Positions 8,067-18,422 of a stretch of 24,320 nt of DNA are shown here, in pieces. Position 1 is the stretch's first letter; every line of letters begins with the position of its first letter. The notes beneath the pieces are model-generated. The model worked only from the letters and a program-made list of their open reading frames with translations, was not told the DNA's origin and did no database searches. The DNA is taken from assembly GCA_013823505.1 (NCBI GenBank), contig PNMH01000059.1, positions 1 to 24,320 on the forward strand, written 5' to 3'. This stretch comes from Polaromonas sp. GTDB taxonomy: Bacteria; Pseudomonadota; Gammaproteobacteria; Burkholderiales; Burkholderiaceae. The position numbers and the translations under genes were made by a program.

Positions 8067-9374
8067 CTAATTCTTGAAGCTTGCCTTCTTCAACAGCGAT
8101 TCGTATTGCTGCGACATCATGTAATTCTGAACCTGGGCCATGAAATCCATGGTGACCACCACGATGATCAGCAGGGAGGTGCCACCAAAGTAGAACGGCA
8201 CGTTGTACTTCAGGATCAGAAACTCTGGGAGCAAACAGACCGCGGTGATGTAGATCGCACCCACCAGTGTCAAGCGCAGCAATATCTTGTCGATATAACG
8301 CGCTGTCTGATCCCCTGGCCGGATACCCGGAATGAACGCACCGCTCTTTTTCAGGTTGTCGGCGGTTTCACGGCTGTTGAACACCAGCGCGGTGTAGAAA
8401 AAGCAGAAAAAGATGATCGCTGCGGCGTACAGCGCCACATAGATCGGCTGCCCTGGCGACAGCGCCGAAGCGATGTCTCGCAGCCAGCGGGTGGAATCCC
8501 CGGTGCTCACCCAGCTCACCACGGTCGTGGGCAGCAGGATGATGCTGGAGGCAAAGATCGGGGGGATCACTCCCGCCATGTTCAGCTTCAGCGGCAAGTG
8601 CGACGACTGGCCACCGTACACCTTGTTGCCCACCTGACGGCGTGCATAGTTCACCAGAATTTTTCGCTGCCCACGCTCGACGAAAACCACAAAATAGGTC
8701 ACCAGGATCACCAGCGCAATGATCAGCAACGACACCAGGATGTTCATGGCGCCCGTACGAACCAGCTCCAGCAAGCCCCCAATGGCACTCGGCAGTCCTG
8801 CGGCGATGCCTGCGAAGATCAGAATGGAGATGCCATTGCCCAGACCACGCTCGGTGATCTGTTCGCCCAGCCACATCAGGAACATGGTGCCCGCCACCAG
8901 GCTGACCACGGCCGTCAGGCGAAAGGCCATGCCGGGATCGATCACCAGACCGGCCTGCCCCTCCAGCGCGATGGCGATGCCGATCGACTGGAAAATGGCC
9001 AGGCCCAGCGTGCCGTAACGCGTGTAGGAGGTGATCTTGCGTCGACCCGCTTCGCCTTCCTTCTTCAGCTGCTCAAACGTGGGAACCACGTAGGTCATGA
9101 GCTGCATGATGATGGAGGCCGAGATGTACGGCATGATGCCCAAGGCCATGACACTGAAGCGCGACAGCGCGCCACCAGAGAACATGTTGAACAGGCTCAA
9201 GATGCCGCCAGCCTGATCCTTGAACAATTGTTCCAGCGTGACCGGATCAATGCCGGGCACCGGGATGTGCGTCCCGATGCGGTACACCACCAATGCCAAC
9301 AACAGAAAGACGAGACGGCGACGGAGGTCGCCGTACTTGCCTGTCTTGGCGAGGGTCGTTGATGCAGCTGCCAC
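8067..9374 (-). CDS. secY: Protein translocase subunit SecY
   Basis: The 435-residue integral membrane protein forms the SecYEG channel. It shows the expected series of about ten hydrophobic segments, starting with [24 protein letters not shown], the plug region [28 protein letters not shown], and the conserved cytosolic loop [22 protein letters not shown] near residues 210-240. It starts with GTG at 9374 ([21 protein letters not shown]), preceded by a GGAAG-type binding site. It lies between rplO and infA, as usual. Confidence 0.98.
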   Translation of the reverse strand: MAAASTTLAKTGKYGDLRRRLVFLLLALVVYRIGTHIPVPGIDPVTLEQLFKDQAGGILSLFNMFSGGALSRFSVMALGIMPYISASIIMQLMTYVVPTFEQLKKEGEAGRRKITSYTRYGTLGLAIFQSIGIAIALEGQAGLVIDPGMAFRLTAVVSLVAGTMFLMWLGEQITERGLGNGISILIFAGIAAGLPSAIGGLLELVRTGAMNILVSLLIIALVILVTYFVVFVERGQRKILVNYARRQVGNKVYGGQSSHLPLKLNMAGVIPPIFASSIILLPTTVVSWVSTGDSTRWLRDIASALSPGQPIYVALYAAAIIFFCFFYTALVFNSRETADNLKKSGAFIPGIRPGDQTARYIDKILLRLTLVGAIYITAVCLLPEFLILKYNVPFYFGGTSLLIIVVVTMDFMAQVQNYMMSQQYESLLKKASFKN

Positions 9375-9397
9375 AGGTTGCTTCCGCTGTTTTTAGC

Positions 9398-9829
9398 TCA
9401 GGCCAAGGAGCCGCCAGCCGCTTCAATGGCGGCCTTGGCTCCGGCGGTGGCGCCGATGCTCTTGAGGTTCACGGCACGGGTGATTTCGCCCGTCTTGATG
9501 ACCTTGACGCGCTTGGCAAGGTGGGCCACCAGACCTGCCTGCTTGAGCACGAGCATGTCGATGTCAGCCACTTCGAGCGCGCTGATGTCGGTCAGGGTCA
9601 CTTCGGCGTTGAACTGCAGTTGCGCCGACTTGAAGCCGCGCTTGGGGAGGCGACGCTGCAGGGGCATCTGGCCGCCTTCGAAGCCCACCTTGTGGTAACC
9701 GCCCGAACGCGATTTCTGGCCTTTGTGACCACGACCAGCTGTCTTGCCCAGACCCGATCCAATGCCGCGACCGACGCGACGCTTGGCGTGTTTGGCACCT
9801 TCTTGGGGCTTGATGGTGTTGAGTTCCAT
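9398..9829 (-). CDS. rplO: 50S ribosomal protein L15
   Basis: The 143-residue protein starts [44 protein letters not shown], the glycine- and arginine-rich extension that L15 threads into 23S rRNA, and follows with [22 protein letters not shown]. The globular C-terminal part ends [12 protein letters not shown]15 is a late-binding 50S protein. It lies 16 bases after rpmD and 23 before secY. Confidence 0.98.
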   Translation of the reverse strand: MELNTIKPQEGAKHAKRRVGRGIGSGLGKTAGRGHKGQKSRSGGYHKVGFEGGQMPLQRRLPKRGFKSAQLQFNAEVTLTDISALEVADIDMLVLKQAGLVAHLAKRVKVIKTGEITRAVNLKSIGATAGAKAAIEAAGGSLA

Positions 9830-9845
9830 GACTTGCGCCTGTTCT

Positions 9846-10028
9846 TCAGAGTACTTTGACCAGGTAGCTGATCTTGTTGATCATGCCGCGCACGGCAGAC
9901 GTGTCCTGCAGCTCGCTGGTGCTGTTGAGCTTGCGCAGGCCCAGGCCGCGCACGGTGTCGCGGTGCGACTGCTTGGTGCCAATCGGGCTGCGCACCAGTT
10001 GAACCTTGACGGTGTTTTGTGTGGTCAT
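9846..10028 (-). CDS. rpmD: 50S ribosomal protein L30
   Basis: The 60-residue protein [54 protein letters not shown] (after MTTQNT) is the short bacterial L30, with the signature [11 protein letters not shown]30 binds 5S and 23S rRNA regions of the large subunit. It sits 11 bases after rpsE and 16 before rplO, the standard spc order. Nothing unusual is visible. Confidence 0.97.
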   Translation of the reverse strand: MTTQNTVKVQLVRSPIGTKQSHRDTVRGLGLRKLNSTSELQDTSAVRGMINKISYLVKVL

Positions 10029-10039
10029 GATCGCTCCAA

Positions 10040-10558
10040 TCAGCCCAGGATGTCTTCAACCGACTTGCCGCGCTTGGCGGCAACGCTGGCCGGTGTGGTC
10101 GAGTTCTGCAATGCGTCCAGCGTGGCACGCACCAGGTTGTAGGGGTTGCTCGAGCCATGGCTTTTCGCCACGACGTCGGTGATGCCCAGCACTTCGAAGA
10201 CGGCGCGCATCGGGCCGCCGGCGATGATGCCGGTACCCTTGGAAGCGGGCAGCATCATGACGTTGGAGGCGCCGTGCTCACCGTGCACGCTGTGGTGCAG
10301 GGAACCGTTCTTCAGCGACACCTTGATCATGTTGCGGCGGGCCTTTTCCATGGCTTTTTGCACCGCCACCGGGACTTCCTTGGCCTTGCCCTTGCCCATG
10401 CCGACGCGACCATCGCCATCACCGACCACGGTCAGCGCGGCGAAACCGAGGATACGACCACCCTTGACCACCTTGGTCACGCGGTTGATCGCGATCATCT
10501 TTTCGCGCAGACCGTCGTCGCTCGCTTCGTTCTTTACATTAGCCGTAAATTTAGCCAT
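10040..10558 (-). CDS. rpsE: 30S ribosomal protein S5
   Basis: The 172-residue protein contains the N-terminal double-stranded RNA-binding-like domain ([46 protein letters not shown], about residues 18-63) and the C-terminal domain with [41 protein letters not shown]5 lies near the mRNA entry channel and influences decoding accuracy. It is 18 bases after rplR and 11 before rpmD. Confidence 0.98.
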   Translation of the reverse strand: MAKFTANVKNEASDDGLREKMIAINRVTKVVKGGRILGFAALTVVGDGDGRVGMGKGKAKEVPVAVQKAMEKARRNMIKVSLKNGSLHHSVHGEHGASNVMMLPASKGTGIIAGGPMRAVFEVLGITDVVAKSHGSSNPYNLVRATLDALQNSTTPASVAAKRGKSVEDILG

Positions 10559-10576
10559 TTTGTGTATTCCGTTTGA

Positions 10577-10942
10577 TCAGAACTGCAGACCGGCTTCACG
10601 GGCCGCGTCCGCCAGGGCTTTCACCCGGCCGTGGTAAGCAAAACCGGAACGGTCAAACGCCACTTTTTCGATGCCTGCGGCTTTCGCCTTTTCAGCGATC
10701 CGCTTGCCGACCAGGGCGGCGGCAACGGCGTTACCACCCTTGCCAGCGCCACCGATCTGGGCCCGCACTTCCGCTTCGGCGGTGGAGGCAGACGCCAGCA
10801 CCCTGGAGCCGTCGTCGGAGATGACGGAGGCATAGATGTGCAGGTTGGTGCGGTTCACGCTCAGGCGGACGGCGCCTTGCTGCGCAATGCGGATGCGCGT
10901 CTGGCGGGCGCGGCGGAGACGTTGCTCTTTTTTGGTCAACAT
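10577..10942 (-). CDS. rplR: 50S ribosomal protein L18
   Basis: The 121-residue protein has an arginine-rich N-terminus ([19 protein letters not shown]) followed by [29 protein letters not shown] and ends [25 protein letters not shown], the canonical L18 C-terminus. L18 binds 5S rRNA and joins it to the large subunit. It lies 11 bases after rplF and 18 before rpsE. Confidence 0.98.
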   Translation of the reverse strand: MLTKKEQRLRRARQTRIRIAQQGAVRLSVNRTNLHIYASVISDDGSRVLASASTAEAEVRAQIGGAGKGGNAVAAALVGKRIAEKAKAAGIEKVAFDRSGFAYHGRVKALADAAREAGLQF

Positions 10943-10953
10943 GATCCTGGTCC

Positions 10954-11487
10954 TTATTTCTTCTTGGTTTCCTTGATCACGACCTTTTCATCCGAATAAC
11001 GGATGCCCTTGCCCTTGTAAGGCTCAGGGGGGCGCACGGCGCGCACCTCGGAAGCGATCTGGCCCACGCGCTGGCGGTCGGAACCCTTGATCAGGATTTC
11101 GGTCGGCGTCGGGGTTTCCACCTTGATACCGGCGGGCATGTCCATCACCACAGGGTGCGAATAGCCCACAGTCAGGTTGAGCTTGGCACCCTGGGCCTGG
11201 GCCTTGTAGCCCACGCCGATCAAGGTCAGCTTCTTCTCGAAGCCCTTGCTCACACCGTTGACCATGTTGTTCACCAGCTGGCGCATGGTGCCCGACATGG
11301 CATTGGCTTCGCGCGATTCGTTCACGGGAACGAAGCTCAGCGAGCCAGCGTTGTTTTCGATCTTGACCAAGGCGTTCTGCGCCAGCGCCAAGGCACCCAG
11401 GGCACCCTTGACGTTGATCAGATCGTCTTTGACGGCCACTTCGACCCCGGCGGGGACGGTGACCGGCTGTTTACCAATACGTGACAT
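10954..11487 (-). CDS. rplF: 50S ribosomal protein L6
   Basis: The 177-residue protein starts [17 protein letters not shown] and has the tandem L6 fold: the second half includes [25 protein letters not shown], and the C-terminal signature is [27 protein letters not shown]6 lies close to the GTPase-associated centre of the 50S subunit. It follows rpsH by 23 bases and precedes rplR by 11. Confidence 0.98.
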   Translation of the reverse strand: MSRIGKQPVTVPAGVEVAVKDDLINVKGALGALALAQNALVKIENNAGSLSFVPVNESREANAMSGTMRQLVNNMVNGVSKGFEKKLTLIGVGYKAQAQGAKLNLTVGYSHPVVMDMPAGIKVETPTPTEILIKGSDRQRVGQIASEVRAVRPPEPYKGKGIRYSDEKVVIKETKKK

Positions 11488-11510
11488 TCAGTTGCTCCTC
11501 AATGCCCGCA

Positions 11511-11906
11511 TCAGGCGACGTAACACAGGACTTCACCACCGGTGCCGGTGGCGCGCGCCTTGCGGTCGGTCATCACACCCTGGGGCGTGGTGACGATGGC
11601 CACGCCCAGACCGTTCTGGACCTGGGGGATGGCGTTGCGACCGCGGTAGACCCGCAGGCCGGGACGGCTCACGCGCTCGATGCGCTCGATCACGGGACGA
11701 CCGGCGTAGTACTTGAGGGCGATCTCAAGCTCGTTCTTGCCGTCGGCGCTCTTGACCTGGAAACCATCGATATAACCCTCGTCCTTCAGGACCTGGGCGA
11801 TGGCCGCCTTGACTTTGGAAGCCGGCATCGACACGCTGGCCTTCTCGACCATCTGCGCATTGCGGATGCGGGTCAACATGTCGGCGATAGGATCACTCAT
11901 GCTCAT
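11511..11906 (-). CDS. rpsH: 30S ribosomal protein S8
   Basis: The 131-residue protein begins [20 protein letters not shown] and ends with the S8 signature [23 protein letters not shown]8 binds the central domain of 16S rRNA. In E. coli it is the feedback repressor of the spc operon, acting at the rplE mRNA start. ATG 11906 has a GGAG site eight bases upstream; a second in-frame ATG at 11900 is less well placed. The rplX-rplE junction here has only a two-base gap, and I could not see a convincing S8 target by eye. Confidence 0.98.
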   Translation of the reverse strand: MSMSDPIADMLTRIRNAQMVEKASVSMPASKVKAAIAQVLKDEGYIDGFQVKSADGKNELEIALKYYAGRPVIERIERVSRPGLRVYRGRNAIPQVQNGLGVAIVTTPQGVMTDRKARATGTGGEVLCYVA

Positions 11907-11924
11907 GTGGGGTTCTCCTAGGGC

Positions 11925-12230
11925 TTACCAGCTGGCTTTGGTGATGCCGGGGATTTCACCGGCAAAGGCCATTTCACGAACCTTGGCGCGAGCCAGGCCG
12001 AAGTGGGCGAAGGTGCCACGCGGACGACCGGTGATCTCGCAGCGGTTGCGCTGGCGGGTCGGGTTGGCGTTGCGGGGCAGTTTCTGCAGCGCCAGACGGG
12101 CTGCATCGCGCTCTTCTTCGGAGTGCTTGGCGCTGGTCGACACCGACTTCAGCTCTGCGTATTTCTTGGCGAACTTGGCCGCCAGTTTCTCGCGCTTGAT
12201 TTCGCGTTGGAGTAGTGCTTGTTTAGCCAC
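11925..12230 (-). CDS. rpsN: 30S ribosomal protein S14
   Basis: From GTG 12230 the protein is 101 residues, [20 protein letters not shown] through [37 protein letters not shown], the length of the long, zinc-free S14. Only one cysteine is present, where zinc forms have four. The GTG start is chosen because it matches the conserved family start and is preceded by GAGGTGG; reading further upstream would run into the end of rplE. The rplE stop overlaps this ribosome binding site, suggesting translational coupling. S14 is in the 30S head. Confidence 0.97.
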   Translation of the reverse strand: MAKQALLQREIKREKLAAKFAKKYAELKSVSTSAKHSEEERDAARLALQKLPRNANPTRQRNRCEITGRPRGTFAHFGLARAKVREMAFAGEIPGITKASW

Positions 12231-12238
12231 GCGCCACC

Positions 12239-12778
12239 TCAGTTCTTGAACGGGAAACGGAAACCAGCCAGGAGAGCCTTGCACTCTTCGTCGTTCTTGG
12301 CGGTTGTCGTGATGCTGATGTTGAGTCCGCGCAAGGCATCCACCTTGTCGTACTCGATCTCAGGGAAAATGATCTGCTCTTTGACGCCGATGTTGTAGTT
12401 GCCACGGCCATCAAACGCCTTGCCCGAAATGCCGCGGAAGTCGCGCACACGGGGCAGCGCCACGGTGACGAAACGGTCCAGGAATTCGTACATGCGGGCG
12501 CCACGCAGGGTCACCATGCAGCCGATGGGCTGCTGTTCGCGGATCTTGAAACCCGCGATGGCCTTGCGGGCCTTGGTCACCACCGGCTTTTGACCAGCGA
12601 TCTTGGTCAGGTCAGCCACAGCGTTGTCCATGACCTTCTTGTCGGCAACCGCCTCGCTCACACCCATGTTCAGGGTGATCTTGGTGATGCGCGGCGCTTC
12701 CATGGCCGACTTGTAGCCGAACTTCTCGATCAGGCTGGGCGCGACCTTGTCGCGGTAGATTTCAGCAAAGCGTGTCAT
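12239..12778 (-). CDS. rplE: 50S ribosomal protein L5
   Basis: The 179-residue protein ([24 protein letters not shown] through FPFKN) includes the L5 signature [11 protein letters not shown] near residues 34-44 and the loop [31 protein letters not shown]5 binds 5S rRNA and contacts P-site tRNA. Only two bases separate it from rplX and eight from rpsN, implying tight translational coupling. In E. coli the S8 repressor site overlaps the start of this gene. Confidence 0.98.
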   Translation of the reverse strand: MTRFAEIYRDKVAPSLIEKFGYKSAMEAPRITKITLNMGVSEAVADKKVMDNAVADLTKIAGQKPVVTKARKAIAGFKIREQQPIGCMVTLRGARMYEFLDRFVTVALPRVRDFRGISGKAFDGRGNYNIGVKEQIIFPEIEYDKVDALRGLNISITTTAKNDEECKALLAGFRFPFKN

Positions 12779-12780
12779 GT

Positions 12781-13101
12781 TCAGGCCACCTTGATTTCTT
12801 CGCCGCTGGACTTGAAGACGCGCACTTTCTTGCCGTCTGCCAGGAGCTTGATGCCCACGCGGTCAGCCTTGCCCGTGGCGCCATTGAAAATGGCCACATT
12901 GGACTGGTGGATCGGCATGGTCTTTTGGATGATGCCGCCGGTCACACCCTTCATGGGGTTGGGCTTGGCATGCTTCTTCACGATGTTGACACCCTCGACG
13001 ACCAGCTTGCTGTCGTCGGCGCGCTGCACGACCTTGCCGCGCCGGCCTTTGTCGCGACCGGCAATCACGATGACTTCATCGCCACTACGAATCTTGTTCA
13101 T
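12781..13101 (-). CDS. rplX: 50S ribosomal protein L24
   Basis: The 106-residue protein has the KOW motif at its N-terminus ([23 protein letters not shown]) and the conserved [16 protein letters not shown]24 is an early assembly initiator on 23S rRNA, near the exit tunnel. It is nine bases after rplN and two before rplE. Confidence 0.98.
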   Translation of the reverse strand: MNKIRSGDEVIVIAGRDKGRRGKVVQRADDSKLVVEGVNIVKKHAKPNPMKGVTGGIIQKTMPIHQSNVAIFNGATGKADRVGIKLLADGKKVRVFKSSGEEIKVA

Positions 13102-13110
13102 GATGATTCC

Positions 13111-13479
13111 TCAGAGAACCTCGGGCGCCAGCGACACGATCTTCATGAACTTCTCGGTGCGCAGCTCGCGCGTGACCGGTCCGAAGATGCGGGTGCCGAT
13201 GGGCTCCAGCTTGGCGTTGAGCAACACTGCCGCGTTGCCGTCGAATTTGATCAGGGCTCCATCTTGACGACGGATGCCCTTGGCGGTGCGAACCACCACA
13301 GCGTTGTAAACCTCGCCTTTTTTGACGCGGCCGCGCGGCGCTGCTTCTTTGATGGTGACTTTGATGACGTCGCCCACGCTGGCGTAACGGCGCTTGGAGC
13401 CACCGAGCACCTTGATGCACATCACGGACTTGGCGCCCGTGTTGTCAGCAACATCGAGTCGAGATTGCGTTTGGATCAT
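13111..13479 (-). CDS. rplN: 50S ribosomal protein L14
   Basis: From ATG 13479 the protein is 122 residues, [20 protein letters not shown] through IVSLAPEVL, the exact length and sequence pattern of bacterial L14. Upstream in-frame codons to 13620 give no L14-like sequence and are discarded. L14 sits at the subunit interface, near the sarcin-ricin loop. It is the first ribosomal gene of this block. Its usual upstream neighbours (rplP, rpmC, rpsQ) are absent and glpD lies there instead, so the gene depends on the promoter at 13642-13670 or readthrough from the glp operon. The ribosome binding site (TTGGGAC) is weak. Confidence 0.98.
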   Translation of the reverse strand: MIQTQSRLDVADNTGAKSVMCIKVLGGSKRRYASVGDVIKVTIKEAAPRGRVKKGEVYNAVVVRTAKGIRRQDGALIKFDGNAAVLLNAKLEPIGTRIFGPVTRELRTEKFMKIVSLAPEVL

Positions 13480-13641
13480 TTGATTTAAGTCCCAACTTGA
13501 ATCCTGCCAGCCACCATGGCCAACAGCGATCAGTCTTGGGCCCGTCGTTGCTGGCTGTGCCTGGCCTGCAGGCTTGCTGCGGGCCGGACCCAACCCGCTT
13601 CGGTGGGCGGATAACTTCACTTTATTACAGCGAAGCCGCAG

Positions 13642-13670
13642 ATTATTGCACCATTTTGTTCGCGCGTCAA
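13642..13670 (-). promoter_or_regulatory. Near-consensus sigma70 promoter for the spc ribosomal operon
   Basis: On the minus strand the -35 hexamer TTGACG (13670-13665) and the -10 hexamer AATAAT (13647-13642) are separated by exactly 17 bases, with 5/6 matches each to TTGACA and TATAAT. Transcription should begin near 13635, giving a leader of about 155 bases before rplN. The -35 begins 13 bases beyond the glpD stop codon. Confidence 0.75.
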
Positions 13671-13683
13671 CACGCTTTCGCGA

Positions 13684-15279
13684 TCAAGTCGCGCTGCGCC
13701 GGGGCAAATAGTGGTGGCACAGCTTCAAAAACCGGTCCAGCGCCGGGGCTTGCACCCCTTCCTGCACCAAGATGGCGGCCACTGCTGGCGCCATGTTCGC
13801 TGCGGCTCGCGCGTCCAGGAACAATGCCCGCCAGCGCCGCGCCAGCACGTCCTCCACGGTGTGGGCGTGTTCGAATCGCACGGCGTAGCGCACCATGGCC
13901 TCGGTCAAGCCCATACCCAGCTCGTGCTGGTGCCCCGGACAGGCCGCCACCTGCGCCGCTTCGGCGCCATACAAATGCATTCCGGGCGCCTCGTGCAAGG
14001 GCGTTGCGATGGCGCCTGCGCCGGGCGCCCCGAGCAGCCGGTGGTGTTCGCTCAGGCCACCCGCGCGCGCCGGCAGCAGGCCGTTGGCAAAGCAGCGGGC
14101 GAGCACGTCCTCGGCCATGGCACGGTAGGTGGTCCATTTGCCGCCGGTGACTGTGACCAATCCGCCCGCATCGACGACGATGGTGTGTTCGCGCGACAGG
14201 GTCTTGGTGCCGCCCTCGCTGGTCTGCGGGGGTGCCACCAGGGGGCGCAGACCGACCCATATGCTGCGGATGTCGTCGGTCTTCACCGGTCGGCTGAGGA
14301 CATGACCGGCTTCACCCAGGATGAAATCCAGTTCAGCGGCAAACGCATCGGGTTCGCGCGGCAGGTCCTGGCGCGGGGTGTCGGTGGTGCCGAGGATCAG
14401 CTTGCCCAGCCAGGGCACCGCAAAAAGCACGCGCCCGTCGCGCGTTTTGGGCACCAGCAGGGCATGGCTTCCAGGCAGAAAGTCGCGGTCCACCACCACG
14501 TGCACGCCTTGGCTCGGGCTCACCATGCGCGCGGGGATGTCGGCGGCATCGCTTGTGGCGGCCCGGGTTCGCAGTGTGTCGACCCAGACGCCCGTGGCAT
14601 TGACGACGCAACAGGCTCTGATTCGGCTGGCTCCCCCAGTGACGCGATCACTCACATCCATTTCAGCCATCCTGGCGCCGCCCGCTTGCAGGCTGCGCAA
14701 GCCCGTGACATCGGCGTAGTTGAGCACCAGGGCGCCAGCGGCCTCGGCCGTTCGGGCCAGCGCCAGGGCCAGACGCGCGTCGTCGAACTGAGCGTCCCAG
14801 TAGCGCACGCCGCCGCGCAGGCCTTGCGGGTTGACCCCGGGCAGCGCGCCCAGGGTCTGCTGCTGGTTCAGGAAGTCGGTGCGGCCCAACCCGGCCCGGC
14901 CCGCCATCAGGTCGTACAGTTTGAGACCGATGCCATAAAAAGGGGTTTGCCACCAGCCGTAGGATGGCATGACAAACGCAAGGGGTTGCGCCAGGTGGGG
15001 TGCAATGTGCAGCACGGTGGCGCGCTCGGCCAGTGCTTCGCGCACCAGCGCGACGTTGCCCTGCGCCAAGTAGCGCACGCCGCCGTGCAGCAATTTGGTG
15101 GAGCGCGACGAAGTGCCGCCGGCAAAGTCGTGTGATTCCAGCAGGACAACGGAAAAACCGCGCAACGCCGCGTCCAGCGCGACACCCAGGCCGGTCGCAC
15201 CGCCCCCGACGATGGCGAGGTCAAAGACGTGGTGCTGGGACAGCGCCTGAATAATGCTTGCGCGGGTCATAAAAACCAT
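13684..15279 (-). CDS. glpD: Glycerol-3-phosphate dehydrogenase (quinone-linked, aerobic type)
   Basis: The 531-residue FAD enzyme oxidises sn-glycerol 3-phosphate to dihydroxyacetone phosphate and passes electrons to membrane quinones. The dinucleotide-binding motif IVGGGATGLGVALDAALRG is at about residues 23-41, followed by the family signature FAGGTSSRSTKLLHGGVRYL near 53-72. Mid-protein VPKTRDGRVLFAVPWLGKLILGTTDT and GGLVTVTGGKWTTYRAMAEDVL are also typical. It is the last gene of the glycerol uptake operon, 55 bases after glpV. ATG 15279 is used because an AGGGG site lies five bases upstream; ATG 15270 is an alternative. The ribosome binding site is inside a strong mRNA hairpin, so glpD translation may be damped or controlled relative to the transporter genes. 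Confidence 0.97.
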   Translation of the reverse strand: MVFMTRASIIQALSQHHVFDLAIVGGGATGLGVALDAALRGFSVVLLESHDFAGGTSSRSTKLLHGGVRYLAQGNVALVREALAERATVLHIAPHLAQPLAFVMPSYGWWQTPFYGIGLKLYDLMAGRAGLGRTDFLNQQQTLGALPGVNPQGLRGGVRYWDAQFDDARLALALARTAEAAGALVLNYADVTGLRSLQAGGARMAEMDVSDRVTGGASRIRACCVVNATGVWVDTLRTRAATSDAADIPARMVSPSQGVHVVVDRDFLPGSHALLVPKTRDGRVLFAVPWLGKLILGTTDTPRQDLPREPDAFAAELDFILGEAGHVLSRPVKTDDIRSIWVGLRPLVAPPQTSEGGTKTLSREHTIVVDAGGLVTVTGGKWTTYRAMAEDVLARCFANGLLPARAGGLSEHHRLLGAPGAGAIATPLHEAPGMHLYGAEAAQVAACPGHQHELGMGLTEAMVRYAVRFEHAHTVEDVLARRWRALFLDARAAANMAPAVAAILVQEGVQAPALDRFLKLCHHYLPRRSAT

Positions 15280-15284
15280 TCATA

Positions 15285-15309
15285 CCCCTGGCGCCTAAAG
15301 GCACCAGGG
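15285..15309 (-). promoter_or_regulatory. mRNA hairpin enclosing the glpD ribosome binding site
   Basis: On the minus strand CCCTGGTGCC, loop TTTA and GGCGCCAGGG form a 10-bp stem with one G-U pair. The 3' arm contains most of the AGGGG ribosome binding site for glpD. The wobble pair exists only in minus-strand RNA, in keeping with a function in the glp transcript. Confidence 0.6.
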
Positions 15310-15334
15310 CGAGGGACAACAGGTGAACTCGCGA

Positions 15335-17068
<1,734 letters not shown>

Positions 17069-17087
17069 CATGTCTCCTCTGGCGGTT

Positions 17088-17129
17088 GCTTCCCCGGTGT
17101 GTTGCAAGATGGCTCGGCCCCGGGGAAGC
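17088..17129 (-). repeat. Inverted repeat in the glpU-glpV intergenic mRNA
   Basis: GCTTCCCCGG (17088-17097) and CCGGGGAAGC (17120-17129) form perfect 10-base arms around a 22-base loop. The structure lies just upstream of the glpV ribosome binding site (about 17073-17080) without covering it. No T-run follows, so it is more likely an RNA stability or processing element than a terminator. Confidence 0.55.
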
Positions 17130-17159
17130 GGAGGACCGGATGCCGGTAACCAAACTGGA

Positions 17160-17468
17160 TCAGCCTTTGCGCAAGGCAAGAATCAGCCAGCCCATGGACA
17201 ACGCAAAGCTGATCCAGATACTGGGCTCCTGATCGAGAGAAAACCACTTCGCAAACCAACCTGCCATGCCAATGAAGGCAAGGTTGATGTACGCCGCGCC
17301 GAGCAGTCCGATGAAGAGCCTGTCGCCACGCGTGGTGGTCATGGGCAGAAAGCCCTTGCGCAGCGCGGTCGGCGACTTGATTTCCCATACCGTCATGCCG
17401 ACCAGCATCAGGGCAATGCAGGTGAAGAACACAGCGACTGGCGTGGTCCAGGCCATCCACTCAAACAT
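17160..17468 (-). CDS. glpU: Small integral membrane protein of the glycerol ABC operon (DUF2160-like)
   Basis: From ATG 17468 the protein is 102 residues: MFEWMAWTTPVAVFFTCIAL, then MLVGMTVWEI, a hydrophilic KSPTALRKGFLPMTTTRGDR loop, LFIGLLGAAYINLAFIGMAGW and SIWISFALSMGWLILALRKG. Three hydrophobic segments are apparent. Small proteins of this type are conserved within glycerol ABC operons (GlpU in Rhizobium leguminosarum, from memory), with no established role; an accessory subunit of the permease is a reasonable guess. The start is chosen for the AGGGGAA site and family-like N-terminus. It lies 141 bases after glpQ, an unusually long gap in an otherwise overlapping operon. Confidence 0.85.
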   Translation of the reverse strand: MFEWMAWTTPVAVFFTCIALMLVGMTVWEIKSPTALRKGFLPMTTTRGDRLFIGLLGAAYINLAFIGMAGWFAKWFSLDQEPSIWISFALSMGWLILALRKG

Positions 17469-17609
17469 CGTGATTCCCCTGCGAGAGTGCAGCGCTTCTT
17501 CCCTCAGAGGCAACAGCGCTGGCAGCCAGGCAAAGCCTGCTGCGCTGCGTCTTGAGATTTGCTCTTGCTCGATCTGGCTTCATGGTTTTTCCTTGCGTCT
17601 CTTGCTCTG

Positions 17610-18422
17610 TCATACCCTGCCCATGGCAAAGCCCTTGGCGATGTAATTTCTGACGAACCAGATCACGATGGCACCGGGCACGATCGTCAGTACGCCAGCG
17701 GCGGCCAGTGTGGCCCAGTCCATGCCGCTGGCGCTCACCGTGCGCGTCATGGTGGCCACGATGGGTTTGGCATTGACGCTGGTTAGCGTGCGCGCCAACA
17801 GCAACTCGACCCAGCTGAACATGAAGCAGAAGAACGCGGTGACGCCCACGCCTGCCTTGATGAGCGGCAGAAAGATGGTGAGAAAAAATCGCGGAAAACT
17901 GTAGCCGTCGATGTAGGCCGTCTCATCAATTTCACGTGGAATGCCCGACATGAAACCCTCCAGAATCCAGACCGCGAGCGGCACGCTGAACAGCAGGTGC
18001 GCCAGCGCCACGGCCAGGTGCGTGTCCATCAGGCCGACCGTGGTGTAGAGCTGAAAAAAGGGCAGCAAAAACACGGCAGGCGGCGTCATGCGGTTGGTGA
18101 GCAACCAGAAGAACACGTGTTTGTCGCCAAGAAAGCGGTAGCGCGAAAACGCGTAGGCGGCCGGCAATGCCACGGTGATGGTGATGACCATGTTGATCGC
18201 CACATAGATCAGGCTGTTGATATAGCCCGAATACCAGCTTGCGTCGGTAAAGATAAGCTTGTAGTTTGCCCACGTGAATTGCTGTGGCAGCAAAGAAAAG
18301 CTGGATACGATTTCCTCGTTGGTCTTGAAGCTCATGTTGACCATCCAGTAGATGGGCAACAAGGCGAAGATCAGATAGCAGACGAGAAAAATTGATCGTT
18401 TGTGGAAGCGCTTTTCCATCAT
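17610..18422 (-). CDS. glpQ: Glycerol ABC transporter permease
   Basis: The 270-residue inner-membrane permease is of the MalG type, with about six transmembrane segments starting at IFLVCYLIFALLPIYWMVNMSF. The cytoplasmic EAA-like coupling loop reads EIDETAYIDGYSFPRFFLTIFLPLIKAG near residues 171-198, which docks with the ATPase subunit. The start at 18422 overlaps the glpP stop as ATGA, giving translational coupling; further upstream sequence in this frame is an out-of-frame reading of glpP. It pairs with GlpP to form the translocation channel. The symbol follows the glycerol ABC nomenclature and should not be confused with the phosphodiesterase also named glpQ. Confidence 0.93.
   Translation of the reverse strand: MMEKRFHKRSIFLVCYLIFALLPIYWMVNMSFKTNEEIVSSFSLLPQQFTWANYKLIFTDASWYSGYINSLIYVAINMVITITVALPAAYAFSRYRFLGDKHVFFWLLTNRMTPPAVFLLPFFQLYTTVGLMDTHLAVALAHLLFSVPLAVWILEGFMSGIPREIDETAYIDGYSFPRFFLTIFLPLIKAGVGVTAFFCFMFSWVELLLARTLTSVNAKPIVATMTRTVSASGMDWATLAAAGVLTIVPGAIVIWFVRNYIAKGFAMGRV

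Noticed and set aside
7932..9362. A 476-residue plus-strand frame opposite secY
   Set aside because: Complement of SecY; the histidine- and glutamine-rich composition is what reverse-complemented membrane-protein codons give.
13480..13620. A longer L14 starting at 13620
   Set aside because: L14 is 122 residues throughout bacteria and the extra sequence is the operon leader; ATG 13479 gives the exact family length.
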